A stretch of 64,000 bases of DNA from Rosa chinensis (lineage: Eukaryota; Streptophyta; Magnoliopsida; Rosales; Rosaceae): assembly GCF_002994745.2 (NCBI RefSeq), contig NC_037093.1:15697555-15761554 (forward strand), read 5' to 3'. Below the pieces are notes generated by a model. It saw only the letters and a list, made by a program, of their open reading frames with translations, ran no database searches and was not told the DNA's origin. Each line of letters opens with the position of its first letter. Position 1 is the stretch's first letter. Made by a program: the position numbers and the translations under genes. Shown in pieces: positions 10,051-21,734 of the stretch.

Positions 10051-10934
10051 TGTGCCAATTTAGAGGCCCTCACCCCTGTGGGGCGGCCTTTATCATCGAT
10101 GCCACTAACCTGTAACGGAGTAATAGGTTCCAAATAGTACCTGGCATCTACGTAGTTCGCGGAGACTGGGAATGGACGAGGGTCCGCTTTAATCACCTCA
10201 GTTGTGTATGTCTCTCTATTCCACATAACCAGCTCCTGATGAAGTGTCGATGGTACACAATAACTCCGGTGGATCCAGTCTCTGCCCAAAATAGCACTAT
10301 AGGCCGCATAGCAATCTGTTACAAAGAAAGCATACACCCCCTCTGCTGGACCAACCTTAATTCGTAAGAATAGCAATCCTAAGGTCTTCGTCACAGTTCC
10401 CGCGAAATTCTTGAGCGTAAGAGATGTGGACTGGATCTTCTCCCTCTTGATCCCGAGCAAGTGCATGGTCCTGGTAGTGACGACATTAACAGCGGTTCCG
10501 GTATCAATCATGGTTTTACTAACTTTGGTACCGCCGACCTCTGCTATGATATATAGTGGTCTCATGTGTTGGACCATAGCTGGCATTAGCTTGGAGAAGT
10601 TCATGAATGGTCCTTTGTTTGGAGCCTCCTCTGTTTCATGAGGGACAGCCGTTTCCACAGGTGTCGCGGCCGCTGATGTGACCTGCAATGGCTGTGCATT
10701 CTCTTCTTCGGCCTCCACACAGTCCTGAGCAGCGATTGGTAATGCATATCTCGCGAGGAGAACATAAACCATATTGCAAGAGACGTCGGTCATATCTGTC
10801 TCCTCCATGTCGTCTTCCAAATTAACCTTAGGTTCCTCGACAGGGGTATCAGCCTGGAACTGCTTAGCCAAACGATCCACCAGCGATCCTTCTGTGAGGC
10901 CCTTTACCTTGCATTGCTCAAGCTTTTGTACCAC
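9978..10934 (-). pseudogene. Gypsy aspartic protease
   Basis: The retroviral-type aspartic protease is seen as MIDTGTAVNVVTTRTMHLLG, which has the active-site D-T-G. Flap and second-strand sequences follow (LKNFAGTVTKTLGLLFLRI) and then YSAILGRDWIH. It would cut the Gag-Pol polyprotein. It lies between the gag region and RT as expected for Ty3/gypsy. Confidence 0.85.
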
Positions 10935-11332
10935 GGAAACCCGTTTAGGAGTTTCCGGTTCTGTGCGCGCGTCGGAGGCGGCGACGACTATACTTTGGAC
11001 TTTCTTGGGTCTCCACTGTAAGGTGTCAGTAGTCTTGTCTTTGCCCCCCAGTCTTTAAGTCTCTTAAAGACTGAAGTTTTGACTTCTGGTTCTTCGCGAA
11101 ATAACCGATGCCTGACATACGGTCGCCGATTCGGCGAGGTTTCCTTTCGCGCAATCAGAGGTGTCCACTCCTCAGTAATCCTGCAAAACACACTGGGCTT
11201 AGATGCCCCTGTCAGCGAATCGGCTTGTTTGTTAAAGCTGTAGGGAGGTCTTAACGGTTTAGCAGCTAACGCCTCCATTTCTCTCTGATACTGCTTAGGT
11301 GACTTGACCAGTTGTGAAGACTTAATCAGGCC

Positions 11333-14260
11333 CTAGTCCAGAGCCTCTAGCGTGCGCTTGGCTTCCCCAAACCGGCGCTGCAGTTTCCTCTTTTTGGAAG
11401 TGCTTATTTCTACTGCCTTCCCCTTTTCTCTGGTGTACCACCTTCCTTCCTTGATGGTGGCGGTCGGCGCCGGTGGGATATAAGGCTTGGTCAGCACATC
11501 CTTACCCTTGCCCGCGATCTTCTCTTCACACTTCTGCTCAACCGCGACCGTTCTCAGTTTAATGAACAAATTGGAGTCCTTTGGGGATGGTGGTGACTCC
11601 ATTTTCTCTCTTTCTCTCGGGCTAGAAGGCTGATAGTTCCGCGATAACGAAGCCCACTGGACAAGCGGTAGGGAGCCAAAGCGAAATGTTTGCTCGACCT
11701 CTTCATGCGATACTTGAATGCTGCACTCTTCTTGGCATCGCGAGCATAGGACCACGGGCGAGGCTTGACTGATTGATGTAGCTTTATCCTTTGCGGGTGT
11801 TTCGTCCGCGGCGGATTTTTCACCTCGCTCCTTCGAGCTCAAATCCAGAGTCGGTTTCCTTTGCTTCTGCTTGGTCCAGTTCACATCGACCATGTTGAAC
11901 CCAATGTCAGGGAAGGGATCTAGATCTACTAGCGCTGCTGCAGTGACCGGAGCTTCTACCTGCAAACTGCCATTATTAAGCCATACCTGAATCTGGTCCT
12001 TGAGTTTCACACAATCCGCGGTGTTGTGATTCCGCAAATTATAGAACTTGCAATATTTCTTCCCCTTCAGCTGTTCTGGTCGAGGAAAAGGTCCAAAATC
12101 AGTCTTTACCATCTTCGCGGCGATCATTTCGTCGAGAATCTCGTGCGCCTTGTTGGCATCATATGTGTACGTCGCAAACTCAAGTTTGGTGAAAGCCACC
12201 GATTTGAGCTTGACAGGCTCCTTGGAAATTTTCAGTTGCTTCAAGGAGAGATTCTTTTTTCTTGTTAACTCGTAGGCAGCGACATCATTCTCCTCTTCCT
12301 CATCGTCATCCTGGGCCACCTCTTCATTGTTGTGATGGTAGTAAGGGTCATAAGTAGCCGGCTGGAAGCTCAGGGCTGCTACGGTACGGTGTTTTCCCTA
12401 CACGTATGTCCCCCTGGATGCATTCTTCCTTGCATCTGTTTCCCTAAGGAGATGCTCGAAGCTACCCACCTCTGTGATGAGTTCCCCCATTGACTGAATC
12501 ATGCTGCCATGCTGCTTCTTTCGTTGACGTGGTTCCAAACCCTTGACCGCCAACTTTACTAACTCTTTCTCAAGCAGGATGACGTTCAGCTTGGCTTTTT
12601 GAATTTGAAAGCGCTGAAGATAGGCCACAGCGGATTCTGTAGGCTGCTGGGCCATCTGGGTGAGAGAAGCCAAGTCTACCTCAGGCTCGATAGTTCCGAA
12701 AGTTTCTCGGAATAGCAGTTCCATTGCAGGCCAATCTGCCACTGTTCCTGGTCGAAGCTTGGAGAACCATCTGAAAGCAGCTCTTGAAAGAGAAGTACCA
12801 AAGATCATGCACTTGAGGATATCATCATTCTGGTACTGGCCGCACTGTACCCTAAACCTAGCCAGATGAGTCGCCGCATCCTCGGTGTCTTCCCCTGAAA
12901 AGGTAGAAAATATAATATTCTTATAGCCCCTGGGAAAAGGTGCGAGCATAATATGTGGTGGGAAAGGTCCCTCATAAACTCCATCTGGCTGGGCCCTAGG
13001 GTTAGCCAACTGGATCATCTCCGCTACCTTATCGCGTCTTACATATTCTGGGCCCGGAGGAGGAGGAGGTGTCGCCACAGTCTGACGAGTAGCCTGCACA
13101 GGTATTGTTTGGTTTACAATTGCCGGCCCCTCTCCGACGTGTACAATGCGGGTAGTAGCCTGTTGCTGGAGAGCCACTGTAGGCGTTTCTTTCGACAAGG
13201 CTGTTATCTTGATAGGGGTGCCGATATGGTTGATCCCGTAATAACTCCCTGGCAGCTCTTGATACACATTTTCTACCCCATCGCTATCGTATTAAACGAA
13301 CGTAGCGGAGTTGGACGAAGTTCCTGCAACTTTCGAGGCCTGATGTTTCTGTCTGGTGGCCTGTCCGCTCGACGAGGTAGGTTTTTCCTTGCAGTCGCCG
13401 ATAACCAGGGCTTGCTCTTTATTTTTCAGCGGCGTAGTAGCAACAGTAGGTGAGGGAGAAGCAGCATTGCTGCTAGTCTTCTCACGCTGATTTGGCGGTA
13501 CGTACTTGCCTGAACCGGATGGTTGGCCAAGAGAGCTAAGAATAGCATTAGGGTCCCCTAAAGCTTTGTTCAACACTTCTCTCGCTTGGTTCAATTCTGC
13601 TCTCTGCATGGCCACCTCGGTCGCCAGGTTAGCACTATCCTTGCGAAGACCTGCCATGTCTGACGCGGTCTGCTTGGCTTGGTTCGTGATAGCCTCCAAG
13701 ATCTCTTTTTGACATTGATTCTGCTCTCTAGCGATACTCGTGGCATGTGCCCTCACTGCACTATCTGATTGTGTGATCTGTTGTCTAGTATCTTCTGCAT
13801 GTCGGGTAATTCGCTGATCCAGATCGCGTATGAGCTTATCTGTCTTTGCGATCTCCCTTTCGAAATCAGCGGCTATCTTCTTGCGATGGTTTTCGATATT
13901 TTCCATGATGATTGCGAACCTTACCTCAGAGGTTGCTCCCTTTGGAATAGGCTTCGGAATAAAAGCCTCTCTTTCTCTACTCCCCACCGTAGTGGTGACA
14001 GTGGTGGGGATAACAGGCTCGCTGGCCTGATTAGTATTGACGCTCCGACCTTCAGTAATGGTCGGGCAACTATCTTCTCGTCCAGTTGACATGTTAGGCG
14101 ATTGGGACTGGCGAAAGAACCTTTGGGTCACTTGTTCTTCAGAAAGACCATGACAGTCCGCGCGAGAATGCGGCCTGTAACTGGAGGTCTTATGCTTGGA
14201 GCAGCTAGCGTAAACCTTTTGGTAAGGGTTTTCGCTAGACTTCCCAATGGCTACGTTCAA
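11333..14260 (-). pseudogene. Gypsy gag with coiled coil, core domain and knuckle-like motif
   Basis: The gag region opens at 14260, some 20 bases inside the PBS. It runs through three in-phase segments parted by stops at about 13292 and 12398. The first (13292-14260) is helical and coiled-coil-like (ENIENHRKKIAADFEREIAK). The second (12398-13267) holds the retrotransposon gag core (YKNIIFSTFSGEDTEDAATH, FRWFSKLRPGTVADW, ESAVAYLQRF). The third (11333-12319) has a degenerate zinc-knuckle-like KYCKFYNLRNHNTADCVKL. Gag would form the virus-like particle. A further fragment of the gag-protease linker lies at 10988-11278. Confidence 0.85.
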
Positions 14261-14278
14261 GAAGAGACACTATTGCAG

Positions 14279-14296
14279 GTCCCATTGGGCGTGCCA
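14279..14296 (-). promoter_or_regulatory. Primer binding site of the Tat element
   Basis: Three bases inside the 5' LTR the minus strand reads TGGCACGCCCAATGGGAC. It starts with TGG, the complement of a tRNA CCA end. I cannot say which tRNA matches; it is not the initiator-Met type TGGTATCAGAGC. Confidence 0.7.
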
Positions 14297-14299
14297 AAA

Positions 14300-15010
14300 T
14301 GTTTGGCTCCAAAACCAGTTGGTGTGCAAACTGTCTCTTTTGAGCGTGTGATTGCGCAGGCGTGCCAGCACCGTGGGGTGCAGTCGTCGGGGTAGTCCCT
14401 TGACCTGACTTCTTCTTCAAGCGTTGTGGACGAGGAGAGCACCAACCTCGCCACAGGATTCTTCTCTAGCCTTTCGGGAAAGGACTTTTGCCTTACGGAT
14501 AAGGACTTTGAGTGTGATCTCTTCGGTCACCAAATCGATACTCAACGTTGTAGGTTGAGCAGAGCAATCACTGGAAAGTTCTGAGAAAGTACGGGGTTTG
14601 CTAAAGCGTATCTTTAGCTTCGCTGGGTTGCGAGGGCGTTACCCTTGCTTCACTGGGGGTAGACTGAGAGTACGGTCGCCGGGTTTCAACAGGGTTGAAG
14701 GTTTGCTCCGGGGAGGCTTTGTAATCGTTGGGATTGATTGATTCGAGAGCGGTCTCTAGCTTTGCCGCTTAACCCTGTATTTATACACCTAGGGTTTCGA
14801 CTGCTCCTTGCCTTAGAAGGATTATTAATTGAAGTTTCCTATTCAATCTCTGCTACTCGATCCCAATAAGGTTTCGTTTTCCTTACGGACCACGGAATGG
14901 GTGAAGCTATACCCTAAACCCATGTAGGCTTATTTTTTGGGCCACAGGTATTGGCCCGCTGGTTCAAACCCACCAAAGGATCTTGCCAAAAATACTTTTG
15001 GGCTCAAACA
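14300..15010 (-). repeat. 5' LTR of the Tat element (711 bp)
   Basis: It starts TGTTTGGCTCC and ends GGCTCAAACA, with intact TG...CA termini. A TATAAATA box lies on the minus strand at 14778-14785. It lacks 40 bp present in the other LTR; otherwise the two are about 98 percent alike by eye. Confidence 0.92.
14778..14785 (-). promoter_or_regulatory. TATA box in 5' LTR
   Basis: TATAAATA on the minus strand in the U3-R part of the LTR, with the genomic RNA expected to start some 30 bases downstream. Confidence 0.6.
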
Positions 15011-15015
15011 GTAAC
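15011..15015. repeat. Target site duplication, right copy (GTAAC)
   Basis: This matches 1140-1144 exactly and joins directly to the PPR coding sequence on this side. Confidence 0.9.
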
Positions 15016-16600
15016 TAATGTAATCAAGCTTAATTCCCCTTCTTTTCATCTCATCCAGGAGTTCTCGAGCTTCCTCAACTTTCCCTGCCCTGCAGCGCCC
15101 TTGCATTAGGGTATTGTAAGTCACTTCATCTGGATGAACCTTCATTTTTCCATCTCCCTCAAAAGTGAAAATGCACCCTCCATATTCCCATTAGCACAAT
15201 GACCATCAATCAAGGCATTGAACATCACAAGATCCGGCAGAACACCCTTACACAGTATCTTCTCAAACAAGTCATCTGCCTTATTCATTCTCTTCCTTTT
15301 ACTCAAAACATAAAGCGATGTATAAGTTTCCTTAGTGGGTTCTATCCCTTTACTCAACATTTCATTGCGAAGGATAGATGCTTTCTTTGCATTCCCATTA
15401 ATCAGGATATTATACGTAATGGCATCAGGAACCATTTCCTTCTCTTCCATTTCTTGAACCATACAATCAGCTTCACCCACCCTACCTTCCATAAACAATT
15501 CATGAATCAACAAATTGTAAGTTGACACCGTCGGCATTATACCCTTCTTCACCATCTCATCTCTATAACCGAAAGCCCTGTTTAGATCACCGTTATTGCA
15601 ATAACCGTCAATCAATGTGTTATAAGTAACAGCACTCGGAAGCAGCCAAATTTCCAGCATTTTATCAAAAAGACCAGACGCTTCATCAAGTCTTCTCTCC
15701 TTACACATCCCATTAATAACCAATCCATATGTGTAAGAATCTGGCTGAACTCCTCTCCCTTTCATAGCACTAAAGATCATCTGAGCCCCTCCAACTCTGC
15801 CTCTCAGACAAAACCCAGGAATGATAGTATTGTAAGTAACAACAGTAGTCTTAATCCCCAAAATCTCCATAAACCCAAGAAACTCCTTTGCCTTGTTCAA
15901 CTTGCCTTCTTTGCACAACACATTAATCATGATGTTAAAAAGTACAAACACTGGACTTGATCTTCAACCTAAACATCTCAGCATACAAAACCCAAGCCCT
16001 CTCGGTTCGATTCAATTTCAAAAACAAACTCAACAATTCATTACAAGTCTTAGTCCTAGGCAAAACATTTCCACTCATCATCAATTTATAACACTCAAAA
16101 GCCTCATCAGCCCTCTTAATTCACAACAAGCACTTACCAGCAAGTCCAAAACGACACCGCTTTGGGCAGTCAAGCGCACTCGGGCACGAGCCAGTGAGTC
16201 GAAAACGTCCCGAACCGGAGCAATCCCGCTGCCGAGGAGTTGCTTTAGGAGCTCCAGGGAGGGTTTTGGCGAAGGGAGGGCGGCGACAATGGTGACGGCG
16301 AGGCATTGGGTTTGGATTTCGAGGAGGGAAAAGGCGATGTGGGATGTGAATTGATGGACGAGGTGAGGGCTTTGGCGGAGATGGAAGAGGGTTTGGGAGA
16401 TTAGAGAGGAGGGAAGGTTGGGCGGAAGGTGTTGGATGAAATGCCACTGACAAGTTTAGATGGAATTAAGGAGAGAGTGGAGGGTGATGGGTGGAGGAGG
16501 GTCTGGTTGGGTGAGGGAACAGAGAGATTGGGTTGGGAGGAAAATGGGTCTGAGATTTTGGGGTTTACGGGTCTGAGGGTTTAGGAGTTTGAGATTTCAT
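15016..16600 (-). pseudogene. PPR gene 5' and central part, pseudogene
   Basis: On the minus strand the gene starts at an ATG at 16598-16600 (MKSQTPKPSDP) but meets a TAA after 11 codons. Further frame changes occur near 16120, between an LVSACCE segment and RADEAFECYKLMMSG, and near 15965, after LKIKSSVC. From 15951 to 15016 there are about nine P-type PPR repeats, such as VVTYNTIIPGFCLRGRVGGA and SAVTYNTLIDGYCNNGDLNR. One repeat, containing NILINGNAKKASILRNEM, is about five residues short, and the next lacks one. The family binds organellar transcripts through two code residues per motif. With a premature stop, shifts, shortened repeats and the 13.9-kb insertion, this copy is dead. Whether the frameshifts came before or after the insertion is not known. 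Confidence 0.85.
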
Positions 16601-18420
16601 TGTTGGCTAAGTAAGATAGATTTGTGAAAAAAAAAATTACCAGAAGAACTTGTGATTGTCAATATTTCATATCATTTGTTGCTAAGTCTTTTTTTACATT
16701 ACAATGAAAGGAAGTCGAACCACTATTCTAACGTACTCCAACTCTAGCTTAGTTCTAAGCTGATGAAGCACAAATGTCTAACTGTTTCACCACCAACAAA
16801 ATATTCATGAGACAGGTTAGCTTTACATTATTGATGGCAGTATCACAAAAATAATTCAAACCCGACAATAATTATTCAATTTTACATAATTTTACTTTAA
16901 CATTATTAATATTCAAGAGATGAATTGGAAGTCAGCTACCTATATACAATGTTCAACATTTAGTTTAGCCCTTCTTACACTTTAGGGTCACCACTACTCT
17001 TTCTACCAGTGCTCATTGAGGATTTCTATTGGGGAGTTGACTGCTTATCCAATGGTGAATAGGTTCACGAAAGATAACAAGCTCCTTGCAATTGCATCAT
17101 CTTACATTGAGATGGGAAAACATTTACAGATAGTGACTAAAGTGATACCTTTCTTGTATTAGCATCACATTACATTAATTCAGTAAATAATATGTCAAGC
17201 AATAAGATTAAGCTCAATAATGATTATAAGAATACCTTCAATGTATCTCAAATCAATTTCTTTTCATGTTGAATACAAAATTTCTCACTCCTTACTTGCA
17301 CACCCACTACTGAGTTAAAATCACAAAACTTCAGAAGAATCCTTCCACCACTAGGCTACCTCCATAACAAGGCCATCTGCAGTACAAAAAGCTTTCACAG
17401 AATCAGTAGGGTGCTTGATATGTATACCAAAATTTTAACTTGCAAGAAATCCAATGAATAGTGCGCCAATGACCTAACTTATAAGTTTCACCCTAGAAAT
17501 AATGACTTCCAGTATTTTTTTTTTTTCTATGTCAGCTTACATTTTCCCATCAAACTCAATGCTGCAGCACAACTTATAAGGAAAAAGAAGGAAGTAATGG
17601 CCACTTGCAGTGCTGAAAATGCTTAGTTGCTTTGGTGCTGAAAATGCTCTACAAATTATAATAATTTTTACTCAAAACAACATTCTAAAACACATTGTTT
17701 TTGGTGAAGGACATAGGGAAATGAAATACTGTTATAAAAGAATGCCCAAAGTATCCCTCCCTGTAGTGCAAATCAACTATACAATCTAGCAATTATATTT
17801 GTCAAAAACGAGTTGTGGTGAAACTGCCCCAAATCAATGAATTATCTTTTCAACAAGGAGAGCAAAAGTCCAAAGATGAAAGAAGAGGGAAAACTACAAA
17901 GAAAGCAATGGCTTAGTGGCCAACCAAGTCAGCAAATGGAAGATACTTAACTTGAATGGGAGGGGTAAAAAACAAGGTAGAGCCTAGTTTAAGTGAGAGA
18001 TCCCACTAGTCTGGACAATGGCCATACATTTGGCAACTGCTGATGGGAATAAGAAAGATAACAAGACTAACTCTTCCGATTAGAGTTTTACAGGGAAAAT
18101 CTCCAGTACTTAACTATATCCAGAAAGGCTAGCTTTAATCAGTTCCAACCATGATTTTGGAGTATCCTACCCCACAGGCCTCCCAAGACAATTTCAACTC
18201 CTACTATAGAGTCCAGGGCTTAGCTAATTCCCAGGGTAGCAGCACCTGCCCCAATCTGCCCTCACAAACTAATTACTACACCATCCTAACCAGTTTTGAA
18301 AGTGTCAATTATGTTTCAGAAGAAAAAGTAACATTTCAAGACAGTTTCAGAAGAAAAAGTAACATCTCAAGACAGTAACATTTGATAAAATATTTGATGC
18401 AATAAGCTATACAAAAGGTT
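16601..18420. other. Non-coding, no gene recognised
   Basis: AT-rich sequence upstream of the PPR pseudogene with poly-A/T runs and no frame that shows a family motif. I see no clear repeat or transposon end. Confidence 0.4.
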
Positions 18421-18785
18421 CTTTTGTTATTTATTTGGATGCTACAGAACTATCTTAATGCTGAATCCTTTGAGAGGTCACTTGCCGCATATATAAAGAA
18501 ACATGCTTACTCAAATGCAAAGACAGAAGACTTATGGACTGCCCTTAAAGAGGGATCTGGTGAACCTGTGAACAAGTTGTTTATGTCGAAGTCAAAGATA
18601 AAAAATTGACGTTTGATCAGACACAGTTCTTGTCAAGTGGTTCCCAAGGCAATGGAGAATGGATTGTGCCAATAACCTGATGCTATGGCTGGTATGATGT
18701 ATGCAAGAGCTTCCTACTCAAAACAAGTCTGAAACTCTTGATATAAAGGAATTTCTGGGTTGTTCAATAGCAGAGACATAATTTG
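18421..18785 (+). pseudogene. Relic of an M1-family puromycin-sensitive-type aminopeptidase gene
   Basis: The frame at 18424-18609 reads NYLNAESFERSLAAYIKKHA and AKTEDLWTALKEGSGEPVNK, closely resembling the end of the catalytic domain of plant M1 aminopeptidases (APM1 type). After a deletion that removes the usual tryptophan-containing segment, a shifted frame continues with KKLTFDQTQFLSSGSQGNGE and WIVPIT. It then meets stops. The zinc-binding HEXXH exon is absent, and no flanking exons are found on either side. It is therefore an isolated, decayed piece, probably left by a duplication or by loss of a longer copy. It lies 0.5 kb from the 3' end of DPH3 on the opposite strand. Confidence 0.75.
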
Positions 18786-19317
18786 TTTTATAGAACTCTT
18801 TCTCTTTTTTTTCAAGTTCGTAATTTTCTTTGTCTATCACAATCCATGGACTTTTTAAAATCCAAACTAATCTTAATAAAAAATTTCCTTAGAATCTATC
18901 TAAAAAATTTCTTTGTCAATTTCAACTGTTAAGCTCAAACGCTACATCCCTGCACTAATTTCATTACACACACTACTTCACTTCCCTAAAGTTTCAATCA
19001 CACATTCCACAGAAGAACAAACAAAAAAGGAGCTTCTTAGGTATAACCGTATAGCTTAAACCGAACCGAAAACTCATCAAAACAACACTAAATCATCATA
19101 TTCTGTCCATTCATCCCAGCAAATACGAATTAAGCAATAAACTATAATCACCAAATTCACTCTTGACTTCCTAAACAAAAAGCATACCCATTTAAGCTCA
19201 AAAACAGCTGTGATGTGAAACTATAACCCAAATTGAGTCAACAGAGTTAACAAACGTAATTGCAATACAGCACTGGTAAAACTGAGTGTGGTAATATATA
19301 AAATTTAACCTGAAATC

Positions 19318-19557
19318 CTAAGCGACGGTGAGGGATTGTTGCTGGGAGGGCTCGAAGGGCTTGTTATCGATGAAGTCTTCGATGTTGTAAACGACGGTGA
19401 TGTAGAGAGTACAACTAGGGCACCGAGCGATCTCTTCCCCCAATTTCAGGTCTTCCTTGGTGATCTGGAACAAGTCTCCGCATGGGCACGGGTACGTGTA
19501 CGCCTGGAGCTCGTCGTTCCACTCCATATCTTCGATCTCCACGTCGTCGTACGACAT
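19318..19557 (-). CDS. DPH3: Diphthamide biosynthesis protein 3 (DPH3/KTI11-like, CSL zinc finger)
   Basis: This intact 79-residue protein has no intron and the usual DPH3 length. It is a CSL-type zinc finger: four cysteines at 24, 26, 46 and 49 (YPCPCGD and ARCPSC) bind one metal ion. The acidic start MSYDDVEIEDMEW and the central DLFQITKEDL are characteristic. DPH3 passes electrons to the DPH1-DPH2 radical enzyme, which starts diphthamide formation on eEF2. As KTI11 it also supports Elongator in wobble-uridine modification of tRNA. It acts in the cytosol. The start is fixed because no earlier in-frame ATG precedes the conserved MSYDD. It is the only intact gene between the retrotransposon-hit PPR gene and SMG1. 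Confidence 0.93.
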   Translation of the reverse strand: MSYDDVEIEDMEWNDELQAYTYPCPCGDLFQITKEDLKLGEEIARCPSCTLYITVVYNIEDFIDNKPFEPSQQQSLTVA

Positions 19558-21734
19558 CGTTTAGGCGTCTCGGCGAGACGGACAGAGTTTGATTGACCTC
19601 TCTGAACATATAGCTCGAGTTTTGGACATTTTGCTAGGTAAGTGTCTTTTTAACTGTTTGGTAATTTCAGTACACGGTTTTAACCGTTTCAGAAAGACAG
19701 AAACCTAAAAAAGAAAAAGAAATAAAATTTACAAAATGGTCACTCAGCTTTTGAAATTCAAGACTTTAACCTACTCATTTTTGCAAAATAGCATTTTTAG
19801 CTCTTAACTATGGTTTTTGTTTTTTTGGTACAAGGGAGGGAAATGCCCAACAAAAAATTAAAAAAAGAAAACTGCTCAACCATTGTGGTTGTTATAAACT
19901 TGCCAGCTCTAGCAACACCCATGGTATCATCAAGCATATCTTCAACTACTAATGAAGGAGGAGAGGTGAAGGCGCAAATACCAGTAAGGATATCGACAAC
20001 AAAAAATATGCCTAATATGGGAAGTATCAAATTGGTCCATCAGATACTTGCAGCTCACGAGAATGGTACCAAGAGGGTGCAACTCAATAGCATCTAATTA
20101 GAAAAGCTTAACTAAACTTGCAAAATCAAATTCAATCTCCAAATAAAAAATTTGGATGTACCATTCATTTGTGCGTGTCATCCTTGCACGTAGGCCACGC
20201 TAATATTTCATTATAATTTTATCAAATTTCCCCAAAGGGACAACTTAGACTCTATTTTACAAGTTGGTTATATTATATATTCTTTTCTGAAGAAAAAAAA
20301 GGTCTTATTTTTAAAACTAAAATCGTCTATTTCAAATCACGTAATGGCCAGAGTCATGAGTTAATAAGCGTTGGCTTTTAATGGCTCAATCACATAACAT
20401 TTTGTTTAGAAGAATTTTTTGTTTTTGTTTTTTTGACTAGTACAATCAGCAAGGATGATTTTCCCATCTCCAAAACCTAGTCGTCGAGGCTTCATTTTCT
20501 CCCATGATGACTAAGGCCAGCCTCCCCTCTAAGTGGACATTTTTTCTCCACACTCTATGGTTTGTCATCAGCCCTTCAAAGTCGTTTCTTTTCGATGAAT
20601 AGTCAACCAAGCCAACCTTCCTGGTGGATTGGATCGATCGATCCAAAACTTTTGAATTCTCAACGATATCGATGTGAAGGTCTAGCTAGAATTGTGGGGC
20701 TGCAATGAAGATGGTGGCACAACATATGGTAGCAGAAACAACCACTGATTTGGGTCGGTCCGACCACCTAGAGCAAGGCTTAAAGCCTTAGAGTTTGGGT
20801 ACAAGGCTTGTCGTGCAAGCGGTGTTTGAATTTGGGATCAAAACTACAAAGGCGGCAGCGATTCGATCTGCCAGCGTGGCGATGGTTTGGTTTGCAAGCG
20901 TCAAGGCGAGCAGCATAGGGGCATGGCATCTTCAATCCAGGCCACGATACTCTTCTAATTCCCAGAGGAGAAATGTGTGAGTCTTGGCGATCTTGTGTGT
21001 AGGAGCACAGCCGGTGGTCGTCTGTAGCTGATGGCAGGCAGTGTGCAAGGGGTGGAGGAGGAATTAGTAGCAACTGGGATAGGTGCAGAAAAGGAGGCGT
21101 TTGGATCATTATGGAGACCCAACTCCAATTAGAGGCCCAATCAAACCTGGGTGCCCAAATCAGTTAGGTGGGCCATATTACGTGGGTGGCCCAAATCAAC
21201 TCTGAAGCTTAGATCAGCTTGGAAGTATTGGGTGTCCAAAATATTTGGAAATCTTTCTTGGATTAGAGCCCACTTGTAGACCAAAACGAGGAGACCTAAT
21301 TCTCAAGGGTTTCGTATTTGGGAGCTTGGTGGTCTGATCCAACAAACTATGTTTATACCCGACACATGTGGTACTAGGGTCATTTGGAGTATAGGCTTGA
21401 GAAAATATAAGTTTTATTCGAACTTTGCCTATTTACTATGTTTTCTTTTCATAGTGTATAGGCTCGCTTTGAATAAGTGAGCACTGGTTGTCTATTGAGT
21501 GACGCTAGCATACCATATCCTAGACTTGCCCATGATGGCAAGGGAAGGTATGTATCCGTGCCATTCTGGTTTGATATTGAATGAGAATTGATCTGTTGAT
21601 TAAAACAAAACAAAAAATTGTTAAGAAGAAATGATTAAAACGATAAGTGATTAAAATAATACACACACACACACATATATTTTCTTTTAACATAAAAGGT
21701 GATAGTCTATCAAAAAAAAAAACATAAAAATTGA
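19558..21734. other. Mostly unassigned region upstream of DPH3
   Basis: The first 100 bases hold the DPH3 5' UTR and promoter. No frame beyond that shows a known domain. 21120-21330 has repeated GGCCCAAATCA-like words, and a (CA)n/(TA)n patch lies at 21660-21680. A transposon remnant is possible, since a LINE piece follows, but I cannot identify one. Confidence 0.35.

Larger units (their letters stand above)
1145..15010 (-). mobile_element. Ty3/gypsy LTR retrotransposon, Tat type, near-complete, decayed
   Basis: This is a 13,866-bp element on the minus strand with two LTRs (1145-1895 and 14300-15010), GTAAC duplications, a PBS next to the right LTR and a purine tract next to the left one. 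From high to low coordinates the coding order is gag, aspartic protease, reverse transcriptase, RNase H, a second RNase H and integrase, which is the Ty3/gypsy order. The second RNase H before integrase, the large size and the long region between integrase and the 3' LTR fit the Tat/Ogre group. Nearly every reading frame is broken by stops or shifts, so the copy is non-autonomous now. By eye the LTRs differ at about 16 positions in 711 aligned bases plus one 40-bp indel, which points to a fairly recent insertion. A PMD-type gene lies antisense at 2163-4990. Insertion split a PPR gene. Confidence 0.93.

Noticed and set aside
19810..20097. 95-codon plus-strand frame upstream of DPH3
   Set aside because: No motif, no paralogue in the window, and a similar-length frame on the other strand.
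20446..21109. Two minus-strand frames of 66 and 109 codons
   Set aside because: Composition-driven (P, S, H-rich) and without conserved motifs. They may be transposon debris.
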